Source: Clostridia bacterium (GTDB lineage: Bacteria; Bacillota; Clostridia; Oscillospirales; Acutalibacteraceae). Taken from it: a stretch of DNA of 64,000 nucleotides. Shown here one piece after another: positions 7,580-15,584 of this stretch; within the stretch, counting starts at the first letter, position 1; each line of letters opens with the position of its first letter. The notes under the pieces are model-generated. The model ran no database searches, was not told the DNA's origin, and saw only the letters and a list, made by a program, of their open reading frames with translations. The stretch spans positions 1 to 64,000 of the forward strand of contig JAFODQ010000009.1 of assembly GCA_017380615.1 (NCBI GenBank), given 5' to 3'. The translations under genes were made by a program, and so were the position numbers.

Positions 7580-9772
7580 GTGAGTATAAATTCAAACAAA
7601 GGTGTATTGGGTAAAGCAAAAAATCTTTTTTTTACAGCAAAAGAATACTGGACGGTTCCTCCTAAAGGAAATTACATACCGTATAAGGAAATAGCAAGTC
7701 TCAGCGGTGCGGGGTTTGGTGTGCACTGGGCGACTCTTCTTGCATCAACAATTGGTCTTAATGCAGCCAATTTTCTGGTTGGTGCCAGTATAGGACTTAA
7801 GCCGATGGACTTGCAGATTATGTTGATTGTTGCAAATCTTGTAGGTATTCCTATCGGTATTTTCCGTAGCTGGTATTATGATAACCATAATCTTAAAGGT
7901 GGTAAATTTCTTCCTTTTATTCAAAGAACAGTCGTTCCCATTGTGTTTATATCAATGGTCTTTGTGTGGTTACCTTACGAGAATTGGGCATATCTGACAA
8001 AAGCTGTTGTGGTATGGTTTATGTATATGCTTCTCAATATTTTCCTGTGCTTCTATAGTGAGAGCTATACTTATTTCCAGCAGATAATCACTCCTGATGC
8101 ACAAGAACGAGCAAATGTAATGAGCATATCTCAGGTTATTTATTCACTTGCTCCAACAATTACCAATCTTGTTATCCCTCTTGTGGCAGGTCTTACATGG
8201 GGTCTTGATAATATCTGGACTTATAGAATCATTTATCCGGCATTCACTTTGATCGGGCTTGTAATGAGCCTTGTCTTTTTCAGGAAGGTTAAAGAAAGAC
8301 TTATCCTGCCTAAGAAGAAACCCGAGCCGGTTCGTATGCTTGACGCAATCCGTGAGGTTGCCAAAAACAAGTATTATTGGATTACTCAGGCTGCAGCCTG
8401 GGTGGTGTTCCTTGAATCTGGCTATGGCGTTATTCTTGGCTGGAGCTTCGTGTATGCTCACGGTGGTGCCTATGAGGCATCTCTTGGCGTTGCAAATACG
8501 GTTATCGGTAATGCAGCTTTGTGGTCGATGCTTCTCGCACCCATTGCAATTAAATTTATGGGTAAGAGAAATCTTCTTATTACTGCAAACTCGGTGAATG
8601 TGCTTCTGCTTATTGTTCTTTATTTTACATATGAAAGCCTTGTTGTTATCTGTATAATCTGGTATATCAACGGCTTCGTGAACACCTTCTGGAATATCGT
8701 TCAGCATAACATCAGTGCAGATATGCGGGATTATCACCAGTGGAAGACAGGTGTAAGGCTGGATGGTCTTTTTGGCGGCCCCTTGGGTATGATTGGCACT
8801 GCAATCGGATTCTTTACAGGTATGTTCTATCCTGCGATTTATGAGAAAATGGGGCTGCTTGATGATTATTCCGTGCTTTATGATGATAATATAAGAAACA
8901 GTCTTTTTGAGGTCGTTATAATATGCTCGATTTTCGGAGCGTTGTTTAATCTGGTGCCATTCTTTTTCTATGATCTGACGGAGAATAAGCACAAGGGTTA
9001 TGTAGAGGTTCTCAAAGTCCGTGCAATGTTTGAAAACTATGCTTTGGGTGTAGCTGAAGCCGAGGAGCTTCAGGAGGGAATGGAGATAATTTTCCGTGCC
9101 AAGGAGCTTTCAGGCAAGGAGAAGAAAGCTATTGATAAAACACCTTTAAGGGAGGCAAAAGCGCTTCCTCATAAAACTCCCGAGGAAAAAGAATACCGTA
9201 GTATTCAAATCAAAAAAGCCAAAGAAGAAATCAGACAAACAAAAGAAATGAATCTTGCAATTGAACGTGCGCCGATTGTTATGCAGGACTTAACCAAATT
9301 TTTAACAGAGGCAGGCAGATTGAGGCTCGCGCAGGCTGTGGTGGATGTTGGTGACGGTGCAGGCTTCTTTTATGAAAATGCCAAGTATCTCCTCAAAGCT
9401 GCAAAATTAATGCCCAAAAGCACAGAGACGGAGAAGGAGATTCGTTCAGATGCAATCAGAAATGCCCGTGTGAAGAAAGAGGCAGCAGCACTTATTGTTA
9501 AATATGGAAAAGAGAATATTGTCGCTCCAAATGAAAGTGTAAAAGAAGAGATTATCAGCAGAGAGACGAATGGTTTCGTTCAGAGCTTACAGCAACGCCG
9601 TGAGTTGAGGAAATATCTGAAGGCTGAATCTGTTTATAACAGGGTTGTAAAACCATATACGGATGCAAAAAATCTTCTTGAACAGGCTGAATATTATGAA
9701 GGCTATGATGCACTTTGCCATAAATATTCAAATCTTTTTTATAAAGAACTTGACTTTATCAATCCTCAATGA
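7580..9772 (+). CDS. GPH-family (MFS) sugar:cation symporter with long C-terminal tail
   Basis: A 730-residue membrane transporter. Residues about 30-480 carry some twelve hydrophobic segments with the loop pattern of glycoside-pentoside-hexuronide symporters (for example RSWYYDNHNLKGGKFLPF after the second helix pair, and a conserved SADMRDYHQWKTGVRLDG segment in the second half). The remaining 250 residues are charged and predicted helical, with no membrane segment, which is unusual: family members usually end near 450-500 residues. The GTG at 7580 follows AGAAGGTGA at a good distance; a GTG 9 bases earlier is the alternative. Divergent from the aldolase, so it may import its sugar. Substrate unknown. 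Confidence 0.8.
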   Translation: MSINSNKGVLGKAKNLFFTAKEYWTVPPKGNYIPYKEIASLSGAGFGVHWATLLASTIGLNAANFLVGASIGLKPMDLQIMLIVANLVGIPIGIFRSWYYDNHNLKGGKFLPFIQRTVVPIVFISMVFVWLPYENWAYLTKAVVVWFMYMLLNIFLCFYSESYTYFQQIITPDAQERANVMSISQVIYSLAPTITNLVIPLVAGLTWGLDNIWTYRIIYPAFTLIGLVMSLVFFRKVKERLILPKKKPEPVRMLDAIREVAKNKYYWITQAAAWVVFLESGYGVILGWSFVYAHGGAYEASLGVANTVIGNAALWSMLLAPIAIKFMGKRNLLITANSVNVLLLIVLYFTYESLVVICIIWYINGFVNTFWNIVQHNISADMRDYHQWKTGVRLDGLFGGPLGMIGTAIGFFTGMFYPAIYEKMGLLDDYSVLYDDNIRNSLFEVVIICSIFGALFNLVPFFFYDLTENKHKGYVEVLKVRAMFENYALGVAEAEELQEGMEIIFRAKELSGKEKKAIDKTPLREAKALPHKTPEEKEYRSIQIKKAKEEIRQTKEMNLAIERAPIVMQDLTKFLTEAGRLRLAQAVVDVGDGAGFFYENAKYLLKAAKLMPKSTETEKEIRSDAIRNARVKKEAAALIVKYGKENIVAPNESVKEEIISRETNGFVQSLQQRRELRKYLKAESVYNRVVKPYTDAKNLLEQAEYYEGYDALCHKYSNLFYKELDFINPQ

Positions 9773-9778
9773 TAAAAT
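9750..9778 (+). promoter_or_regulatory. promoter of the T-box/paaK operon
   Basis: TTGACT and TAAAAT spaced by exactly 17 bases overlap the last codons of the transporter gene. Transcription would start near 9785, about 45 bases before the conserved AGAGAG of the T-box leader. Confidence 0.65.
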
Positions 9779-9830
9779 ACCTTCATTAAATGCGTTTGAG
9801 CAGAAATCAGTAATCACAGCAGATGCCTTA

Positions 9831-10056
9831 AGAGAGTTGCCGTTTGGTGCGAGGCAATAGGTGGAGCGGTGGTGAATTCCTTCTGCGAGCAGTGTCCCGA
9901 AAGGCTCTTCTGAGTAGGCGACAACGGGTGTTCCCGTTACAGAGCAAGAGTGTTAACTGACACTTGTTAAGGCTGCATTTGTGAAAGTGCAGTAAACTGA
10001 GGTGGTACCACGAGTTTTTCGTCCTCTGTATTCAAATGAATGCAGAGGATTTTTTA
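9831..10056 (+). promoter_or_regulatory. T-box leader, probable tRNA-Phe specifier (TTC)
   Basis: The leader has the canonical order. An AGAGAG motif at 9831 precedes a TTGCC/GGCAA hairpin. The specifier region GGTGAATTCCTTCTGCGAGC has TTC (Phe, 9877-9879) directly after the conserved GAA. The T-box core GAGGTGGTACCACG (9999-10012) contains TGGTACC, which pairs with the uncharged tRNA acceptor end. A terminator follows: stem CCTCTGTATTC/GAATGCAGAGG (10023-10048) and a T run. Uncharged tRNA-Phe should therefore allow expression of the downstream genes. The specifier is read from position only; a one-base shift would give TCC (Ser). Confidence 0.9.
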
Positions 10057-10088
10057 ATTCTCTGCAAAGCTGAGAAAGGATGATAAAG

Positions 10089-11396
10089 ATGTCACAGAAT
10101 TATTACCAAAAAGAAATTGAAACAATGTCTGTGGAAGAAATGAAGAAGCTTCAATCTGAAAAGCTTGTTAAGCAGGTGAAGCACGTTTACGATAATGTTG
10201 AATATTACCGTAATCTTATGGATGAAAAGGGTGTAAAGCCCGAGGATATCAAGAGCATTGATGATCTTCATAAGCTTCCTTTCCTCTCAAAAGCAGATTT
10301 AAGAGATGCATATCCTTACGGACTTCTTGCAAAGCCCCTTTCAGAGTGTGTGAGAATTCACTCCACCTCAGGCACAACGGGGCGCAGAGTTGTTGCTTTC
10401 TATACACAGCACGATGTTGATTTGTGGGAGGATTGCTGTGCTCGTGCAATTGTTGCAGCAGGCTGTACAAATGAGGATGTTTGCCAGGTTGCTTATGGCT
10501 ATGGTCTTTTCACGGGTGGTGCAGGTCTTCATGGCGGCTCACATAAGGTGGGAACACTCACACTTCCGATGTCATCAGGTAACACTGAAAGACAGATTCA
10601 GTTTATGATGGACCTTAAGGCTACTCTTCTTTGCTGCACACCATCATACGCAGCATATATTGGTGAATCTCTTAAGGAGCAGGGCTATAAGCCCGAGGAT
10701 ATCCCGCTTAAAGCAGGTATTTTCGGTGCAGAGCCATGGACAGAGGAGATGCGCCACAATATTGAGGAAACTTTGGGCATTAAAGCCTATGATATTTATG
10801 GTCTCACAGAGACCTCCGGTCCCGGTGTCGCTTTTGAGTGCAGTGAGCAGACCGGTATGCATATCAATGAGGATCACTTCTATGCGGAGATTATTGACCC
10901 TGATACAGGTGAGGTGCTTCCTGAGGGAGAGAAGGGTGAGCTTGTGTTCACAGCCCTTGATAAAGAAGCATTCCCTCTTCTTCGTTACCGCACACGCGAT
11001 ATCTGTGTGCTTTCCCGCGAGAAGTGCTCTTGCGGAAGAACTCTTATTAAAATGGCAAAGCCAATGGGCAGAACAGACGATATGCTTATTATTCGTGGCG
11101 TAAATGTGTTCCCGAGCCAGATTGAAACAGTGCTTCTTAAGGAGGGCTATGAGCCTAACTATCAGATTGTTGTTGACAGAGTCAATAATAATGATACCTT
11201 TGAGGTTAATGTTGAAATGACACCTGAAAAGTTCACAGATAAGGTGAGCGATATTCTTGCAATGGAGAAATCACTTGCAGGAGCTATGAAGATTATGCTT
11301 GGAATCAATCCGGCTGTTCACCTTGTGGCACCAAAGAGCATTGCTCGTAGTGAGGGTAAGGCTGTCCGTGTTGTTGATAAGCGCAAGCTTGTATAA
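10089..11396 (+). CDS. paaK: phenylacetate-CoA ligase family enzyme
   Basis: A 435-residue AMP-forming ligase of the phenylacetate-CoA ligase (PaaK) group. The P-loop-like SGTTGR sits in HSTSGTTGRRVVAFY; the adenylate motifs YGLTETSG and the RYRTRD segment follow; the C-terminal half has the PaaK-type ending with GRTDDMLIIRGVNVFPSQIE. ATP, CoA and an aryl acid (phenylacetate or indoleacetate) are the expected substrates. ATG 10089 is 8 bases after GAAAGGA; an ATG 9 bases earlier has no usable spacing. A Phe T-box upstream and an ACT protein downstream suggest aromatic amino acid salvage, with phenylacetyl-CoA feeding reductive carboxylation to phenylpyruvate. No aryl-pyruvate:ferredoxin oxidoreductase gene is in this window. 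Confidence 0.9.
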   Translation: MSQNYYQKEIETMSVEEMKKLQSEKLVKQVKHVYDNVEYYRNLMDEKGVKPEDIKSIDDLHKLPFLSKADLRDAYPYGLLAKPLSECVRIHSTSGTTGRRVVAFYTQHDVDLWEDCCARAIVAAGCTNEDVCQVAYGYGLFTGGAGLHGGSHKVGTLTLPMSSGNTERQIQFMMDLKATLLCCTPSYAAYIGESLKEQGYKPEDIPLKAGIFGAEPWTEEMRHNIEETLGIKAYDIYGLTETSGPGVAFECSEQTGMHINEDHFYAEIIDPDTGEVLPEGEKGELVFTALDKEAFPLLRYRTRDICVLSREKCSCGRTLIKMAKPMGRTDDMLIIRGVNVFPSQIETVLLKEGYEPNYQIVVDRVNNNDTFEVNVEMTPEKFTDKVSDILAMEKSLAGAMKIMLGINPAVHLVAPKSIARSEGKAVRVVDKRKLV

Positions 11397-11410
11397 AGGA
11401 GGAGTTAGTT

Positions 11411-11842
11411 ATGTCAATCAATCAGTTAACTGTTTTTGTTGAAAACAAGCAGGGGGCAATGGTTTCCATTACAGATACTCTTGCAGAAAACAATGTGAAT
11501 TTAAGAGCTCTTTCAATTGCTGAAACTCAGGAATTCGGAATTCTCCGACTCATCGTAAACGATGAGAAGGCTGCTATTGACGCTCTTTCAGAAAAAGATT
11601 ATCTTATTAAAATCACAGAGGTTGTTGGCGTTAAAATCGGTGATGCACCGGGTAAGCTCACTGCAGCTCTTAGTGTGCTTGATAAGGCTGGTATTAACGT
11701 TGAGTATCTTTATGCATTTATGGCTCGTACTGAAAAGCATGCCTATGTTGTGCTTCGTGTTGAGGATAATTCAGCAGCCGAGAAGGTTCTTGAAGCGGCA
11801 GGATTCCACCTTATTACAGATGCAGATATAAAGAAGCTTTAA
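11411..11842 (+). CDS. tandem ACT domain protein
   Basis: A 143-residue protein consisting of two ACT domains (residues about 3-70 and 71-140). The first begins QLTVFVENKQGAMVSITDTLAENNVNLRALSI, a typical beta-alpha-beta-beta amino-acid-binding fold with the loop glycine; the second has the matching GKLTAALSVLDKAGINVEYLYAF. Proteins of this kind usually follow phenylacetate-CoA ligase or indolepyruvate oxidoreductase genes and are thought to sense aromatic amino acids. It starts 14 bases after paaK, with AAAGGAGG before the ATG, and shares its T-box control. No catalytic domain. Confidence 0.88.
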   Translation: MSINQLTVFVENKQGAMVSITDTLAENNVNLRALSIAETQEFGILRLIVNDEKAAIDALSEKDYLIKITEVVGVKIGDAPGKLTAALSVLDKAGINVEYLYAFMARTEKHAYVVLRVEDNSAAEKVLEAAGFHLITDADIKKL

Positions 11843-11849
11843 TTCAGCA

Positions 11850-11887
11850 GCCGTTGATAACAAAGACTGTTATCAACGGCTTTTTTG
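11850..11887 (+). terminator. terminator of the T-box operon
   Basis: A perfect 13-bp stem (GCCGTTGATAACA and complement) with a 5-base loop is followed by TTTTTTG, 8 bases after the ACT gene stop codon. Confidence 0.95.
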
Positions 11888-11944
11888 TTGCTTTTGGAGT
11901 TATAAAGTGGTAGAATTGTTTTATAATGTTTTAGGAGAGTAACC

Positions 11945-13312
11945 ATGGAGTATAAAGCTTTTTTGAAATCTGCTGCAAATGTTGTGCCTTCAAAGCGTCA
12001 GCTTGCCTGGTATGATATGCAGTTTTATGCCTTTGTGCATTTCACTGTTAACACATACACAGATCTTGAGTGGGGTCTTGGAGATGAACCGGAAAGTATT
12101 TTTAATCCCACCGAGCTTGATTGTGATCAGTGGGTTGAAGCGGTAAAATCTGCGGGAATGAAGGGCATTATCCTTACAGCTAAACACCACGATGGCTTTT
12201 GCTTGTGGCAGACAAGCACCACAGAGCATTGTGTTAAAAACAGTCCCTGGAAAAATGGTATGGGTGATGTTGTAAAGGAGTGTGCCGAGGCCTGCAAACG
12301 GGGTGGCATAAAATTCGGCGTGTATCTTTCACCCTGGGACAGAAACAGCCCTCTTTATGGTACACCGGCTTATAATGATTATTATTGTGAGCAGCTTACA
12401 GAGCTGTTGTCAAAGTATGGCGATATTTTTATGGTCTGGTTTGACGGTGCATGTGGTGAAGGTCCGAATGGTAAGAAGCAGGAATATGATTTTGAAAGAT
12501 ATATTAAAATCATAAGAGAGCTGCAGCCCGAGGCAGTTATCTTTAATGATTTCGGACCCGATGTGCGTTGGTGTGGTAATGAAGCAGGCTCTGCCCGTAG
12601 GGGAGAGTGGGCTGTTGTGCCACATGACTTATGTTTGCGTTGCGAAAAGCAGACGGAGGGCAAGCTGGTTGAAGGTAACCTTAAATATTTGTATAATCCT
12701 GCCGAGAGCATCGGTGATTTATCTGTTATTCAGTATGCAGACGGACTTTCCTTCTGCGGCGCAGAGATTGACATGTCAATCCGACCCGGTTGGTTTTATC
12801 ACGAAAACGAAAAGCCTCATTCACTTGAGAGACTCTTTGGGACATATCTGAATTCCTGTGGAAATAACACGTCCTTTAATCTTAACATTCCACCAATGCC
12901 AAACGGAAAATTCAATCAGGCAGATGTTGAGAGGCTAAAGGAACTGGGCGAGTTAATAAACAGCAGCTTCGGTGATGATAAAAGGATTTCATTTTCAGCA
13001 GAAGAAATACCAATGCAATCAGAAACTCAACGCAGAATCCGTCTCTCGTTTGAAAATGAAGAGGATGTTGCCTTTGTTGAGCTGAAGGAGAATATTGCAA
13101 AAGGTCAGCGTGTTGAAATTTTCCGTATTCTTGCCCCAACCTATGAGGATGCCCTTTGGAATGGCTCAACAGGTGATGTGATTTTTAACGGTTACACTGT
13201 GGGAAACAGAAAAATCTGTCCCGTGAATTCACACACAAGGGCTATTGAAATTCAAGTTTTATCAGCAAGAGATACTGTTGATTTTAAGGATATTATTGTT
13301 TACAGAAAATGA
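11945..13312 (+). CDS. alpha-L-fucosidase, GH29
   Basis: A 455-residue glycoside hydrolase of family GH29. The N-terminal barrel shows the family pattern: FVHFTVNTYTDLEWG, a DQWVEAVKSAGMKGIILTAKHHDGFCLW stretch with the conserved HHDGF, and the nucleophile aspartate in FMVWFDGACG. The C-terminal 120 residues form a smaller beta-rich domain (ending DFKDIIVYRK). There is no signal peptide, so it acts inside the cell on imported fucosides. GGAGAG precedes ATG 11945. It is followed 9 bases later by a TIM-barrel isomerase gene and, convergently, by fucO, together suggesting a fucose-release and fermentation neighbourhood. Confidence 0.9.
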   Translation: MEYKAFLKSAANVVPSKRQLAWYDMQFYAFVHFTVNTYTDLEWGLGDEPESIFNPTELDCDQWVEAVKSAGMKGIILTAKHHDGFCLWQTSTTEHCVKNSPWKNGMGDVVKECAEACKRGGIKFGVYLSPWDRNSPLYGTPAYNDYYCEQLTELLSKYGDIFMVWFDGACGEGPNGKKQEYDFERYIKIIRELQPEAVIFNDFGPDVRWCGNEAGSARRGEWAVVPHDLCLRCEKQTEGKLVEGNLKYLYNPAESIGDLSVIQYADGLSFCGAEIDMSIRPGWFYHENEKPHSLERLFGTYLNSCGNNTSFNLNIPPMPNGKFNQADVERLKELGELINSSFGDDKRISFSAEEIPMQSETQRRIRLSFENEEDVAFVELKENIAKGQRVEIFRILAPTYEDALWNGSTGDVIFNGYTVGNRKICPVNSHTRAIEIQVLSARDTVDFKDIIVYRK

Positions 13313-13321
13313 GGTTTTGTT

Positions 13322-14182
13322 ATGTATAAGCAAAAGCTTTGTCTTTCCACCAACAGCACCTTCGGAATTCCCGAAAGTGAGCAGGTGAGACTCTTCAGGA
13401 AAATTGGTTTTGAGGGCTTCAATGTGCTGTGGGGATACATGATGGATGATGTTGTGGAGGCTTGCGCCAGAGTAGCCCGTGAAGAGAATATGATATTTCA
13501 ATCTATCCACGCACCGTGGAATATGTGCCAGGCAATGTGGGATGAGTCCCGTCAGGACGAAGCTCGCGAGGGCATTGAGCAGCTTAAGCATTGTCTTGAT
13601 CTTTGCAAGAAATATGGTGTCCCTATAATGGTCTGTCATGTTTATGTGGGCTTTGATGAGGAGTACAAGGCTAACGAGCTTGGCGTGAAAAACTATGGTG
13701 AAATCATAAGGCATGCCGAAAAGCTCGGCATTAAAATCGCCTTTGAAAACACAGAAGGAATTGTGTATCTTAAGGCGGTGCTTGATAGCTTTAAGGATAG
13801 TCCTGCTGTGGGCTTTTGCTGGGATAGCGGGCACGAAATGTGCTATAATTTCTCGGAAAACCTTCTGGCAGAGTATGGTGACAGACTCATTGCAACACAC
13901 ATAAATGATAACCTTGGCGTGAAGGATTTCGGGGGAAAAATCACCTGGCACGATGATTTGCACCTGCTTCCCTTTGACGGCATAGCAGATTGGGATGAGC
14001 TGACACAGCGAATTGCCGATTGTGGATATGGAGATATTCTCACCTTTGAGCTTAATATCAAATCCAAGCCAAATCGTCACGAAAATGATAAATATGACAA
14101 TATGCCACTGGAGGAATATTTATCTGAGGCCTATGCCAGAGCCTGTAGAATAGCTATGATGATACAGAAAAAAAGAAAATAA
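13322..14182 (+). CDS. sugar phosphate isomerase/epimerase (TIM barrel)
   Basis: A 286-residue protein of the xylose-isomerase-like TIM-barrel (AP endonuclease 2) superfamily. Expected metal ligands are seen: H and E in VCHVYVGFDEE and IKIAFENTEG, D and H in GFCWDSGHE, and TFEL near the end. Members isomerise or epimerise sugars and inositols; the substrate cannot be read here. It lies 9 bases after the fucosidase gene in one operon, ending at the hairpin at 14187, so it may handle the released sugar or an uncommon derivative. Confidence 0.75.
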   Translation: MYKQKLCLSTNSTFGIPESEQVRLFRKIGFEGFNVLWGYMMDDVVEACARVAREENMIFQSIHAPWNMCQAMWDESRQDEAREGIEQLKHCLDLCKKYGVPIMVCHVYVGFDEEYKANELGVKNYGEIIRHAEKLGIKIAFENTEGIVYLKAVLDSFKDSPAVGFCWDSGHEMCYNFSENLLAEYGDRLIATHINDNLGVKDFGGKITWHDDLHLLPFDGIADWDELTQRIADCGYGDILTFELNIKSKPNRHENDKYDNMPLEEYLSEAYARACRIAMMIQKKRK

Positions 14183-14186
14183 TGAT

Positions 14187-14220
14187 AAACACCTCTATCG
14201 GATAAATTCGATAGAGGTGT
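14187..14220. terminator. bidirectional terminator
   Basis: A perfect 13-bp stem (AACACCTCTATCG and complement) with an 8-base loop lies between the plus-strand isomerase gene and the minus-strand fucO. TTTTG follows on plus; a less regular T-rich run follows on minus. Confidence 0.9.
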
Positions 14221-14241
14221 TTTGTTATATTATATTGAATA

Positions 14242-15390
14242 TTAAAGGAGAGCTCTATAAAGAGCAGCGATTTCTTCAACGCTTGTGTCTCTTGGGTTAC
14301 CGGGACGGCAAGCATCAGCGAATGCGCTTTCAGCAAGGAACTGAACATCTTCATCCTTAAGGATTTCCTTAAGATCTGCAGGAATGCCAACTTTCTTGTT
14401 GAGCTCTGCAACAGCATTAACAGCTGCTTTTCTTGCATCCTCAATGCTCATTGCATCTGTGCCTTCAACGCCCATTGCCTTTGCAATGTCACGGTACTTG
14501 TCACCTGTGCAGGGTGCGTTGTATTCCATGATTGAAGGAAGAAGAATAGCATTTGCAACACCATGAGGTGTATCATAAAGAGCGCCAAGACCGTGTGCCA
14601 TACTGTGAACAATACCGAGGCCGACATTGGAGAAGCCCTGACCTGCAATGTACTGTGCAAGAGCCATACCTTCTCTGCCTTCTGCTGTGTTTTCACAAGC
14701 GCCGGGAAGGTGCTTTGCGATAAGCTCAATAGCCTTAAGGTGGAACATATCAGTCATTTCCCATGCACCCTTTGTGATGTAGCCTTCAATAGCATGGGTG
14801 AGTGCATCCATACCTGTTGATGCTGTGAGTCCCTTTGGCATTGTTGACATCATATCCGGGTCAACAACTGCAACCTCAGGAATATCGTGAACATCAACGC
14901 AAACAAACTTGCGCTTCTTCTCAACATCTGTGATAACATAGTTGATTGTAACCTCTGCAGCAGTACCTGCTGTTGTGGGTACAGCGATTGTGAACACAGC
15001 GTGATTCTTTGTTGGAGCAACGCCCTCAAGGCTTCTTACATCGCTGAACTCAGGGTTTTCAATAATGATACCAACAGCCTTTGCTGTGTCCATTGCTGAG
15101 CCACCACCGATAGCAATAATGCAGTCTGCACCGCTTGCCTTATATGCCTCAACGCCTGCAAGAACATTTTCAATTGTTGGGTTAGCCTTGATTTCGCTGA
15201 AGATAGCATAAGGATAACCTGCCTTATCAAGTAAATCTGTAACCTTTGCAGTTACACCGAATTTGATAAGGTCCGGGTCTGAGCAAACAAAAGCCTTCTT
15301 AAAGCCTCTGCCCTCGAGCTCAGGGAGAATGTTCTCCACAGCGCCCTTGCCGTGGTATGAAATTGTGTTTAAAACTATACGATTTGCCAT
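14242..15390 (-). CDS. fucO: lactaldehyde reductase (iron alcohol dehydrogenase)
   Basis: A 382-residue type III, iron-dependent alcohol dehydrogenase closely resembling E. coli FucO, which reduces L-lactaldehyde to 1,2-propanediol with NADH. Shared signatures are the NAD-binding IAIGGGSAMDTAKA, PTTAGTAAEVTINYV, the phrase RKFVCVDVHDIPEVA, and metal ligands D and H in GMDALTHAIEGY plus two H in VHSMAHGLGALYDTPHG. Start ATG 15390 has AAGGAGG 8 bases upstream. Its location next to an alpha-L-fucosidase supports a role in fermenting fucose. Fucose isomerase, kinase and aldolase genes are not in the window. Confidence 0.9.
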   Translation of the reverse strand: MANRIVLNTISYHGKGAVENILPELEGRGFKKAFVCSDPDLIKFGVTAKVTDLLDKAGYPYAIFSEIKANPTIENVLAGVEAYKASGADCIIAIGGGSAMDTAKAVGIIIENPEFSDVRSLEGVAPTKNHAVFTIAVPTTAGTAAEVTINYVITDVEKKRKFVCVDVHDIPEVAVVDPDMMSTMPKGLTASTGMDALTHAIEGYITKGAWEMTDMFHLKAIELIAKHLPGACENTAEGREGMALAQYIAGQGFSNVGLGIVHSMAHGLGALYDTPHGVANAILLPSIMEYNAPCTGDKYRDIAKAMGVEGTDAMSIEDARKAAVNAVAELNKKVGIPADLKEILKDEDVQFLAESAFADACRPGNPRDTSVEEIAALYRALL

Positions 15391-15523
15391 CGCAAAAACC
15401 TCCTTGGTTTAATTTTTTTCTATTATACACCATATTCTTTGTGAAATCATTAACAAAAACAAAATTTTTTTATTTTCGGTAGGATTGACAAAATTGAAGC
15501 TTAAAAACCTTGCAATATGTCTA

Positions 15524-15552
15524 TTGTTTTAAATTTTTTCCCGTGCTATACT
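15524..15552 (+). promoter_or_regulatory. promoter of the GH125 gene
   Basis: TTGTTT, 17 bases, TATACT with a TG extension just upstream; the ATG follows 32 bases later. A TTGACA at 15485 has no good partner. Confidence 0.5.
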
Positions 15553-15584
15553 TTCAAAAAGCCCACTCCATAGGAGGGAAATTT

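Noticed and set aside
8144..8992. 282-residue minus-strand frame inside the sugar symporter gene
   Set aside because: Complement of a clear transporter gene; composition rich in C, H and N without any motif, and no ribosome binding site.
13262..14080. 272-residue minus-strand frame opposite the isomerase gene
   Set aside because: Antisense shadow of a recognised TIM-barrel gene; no family features.
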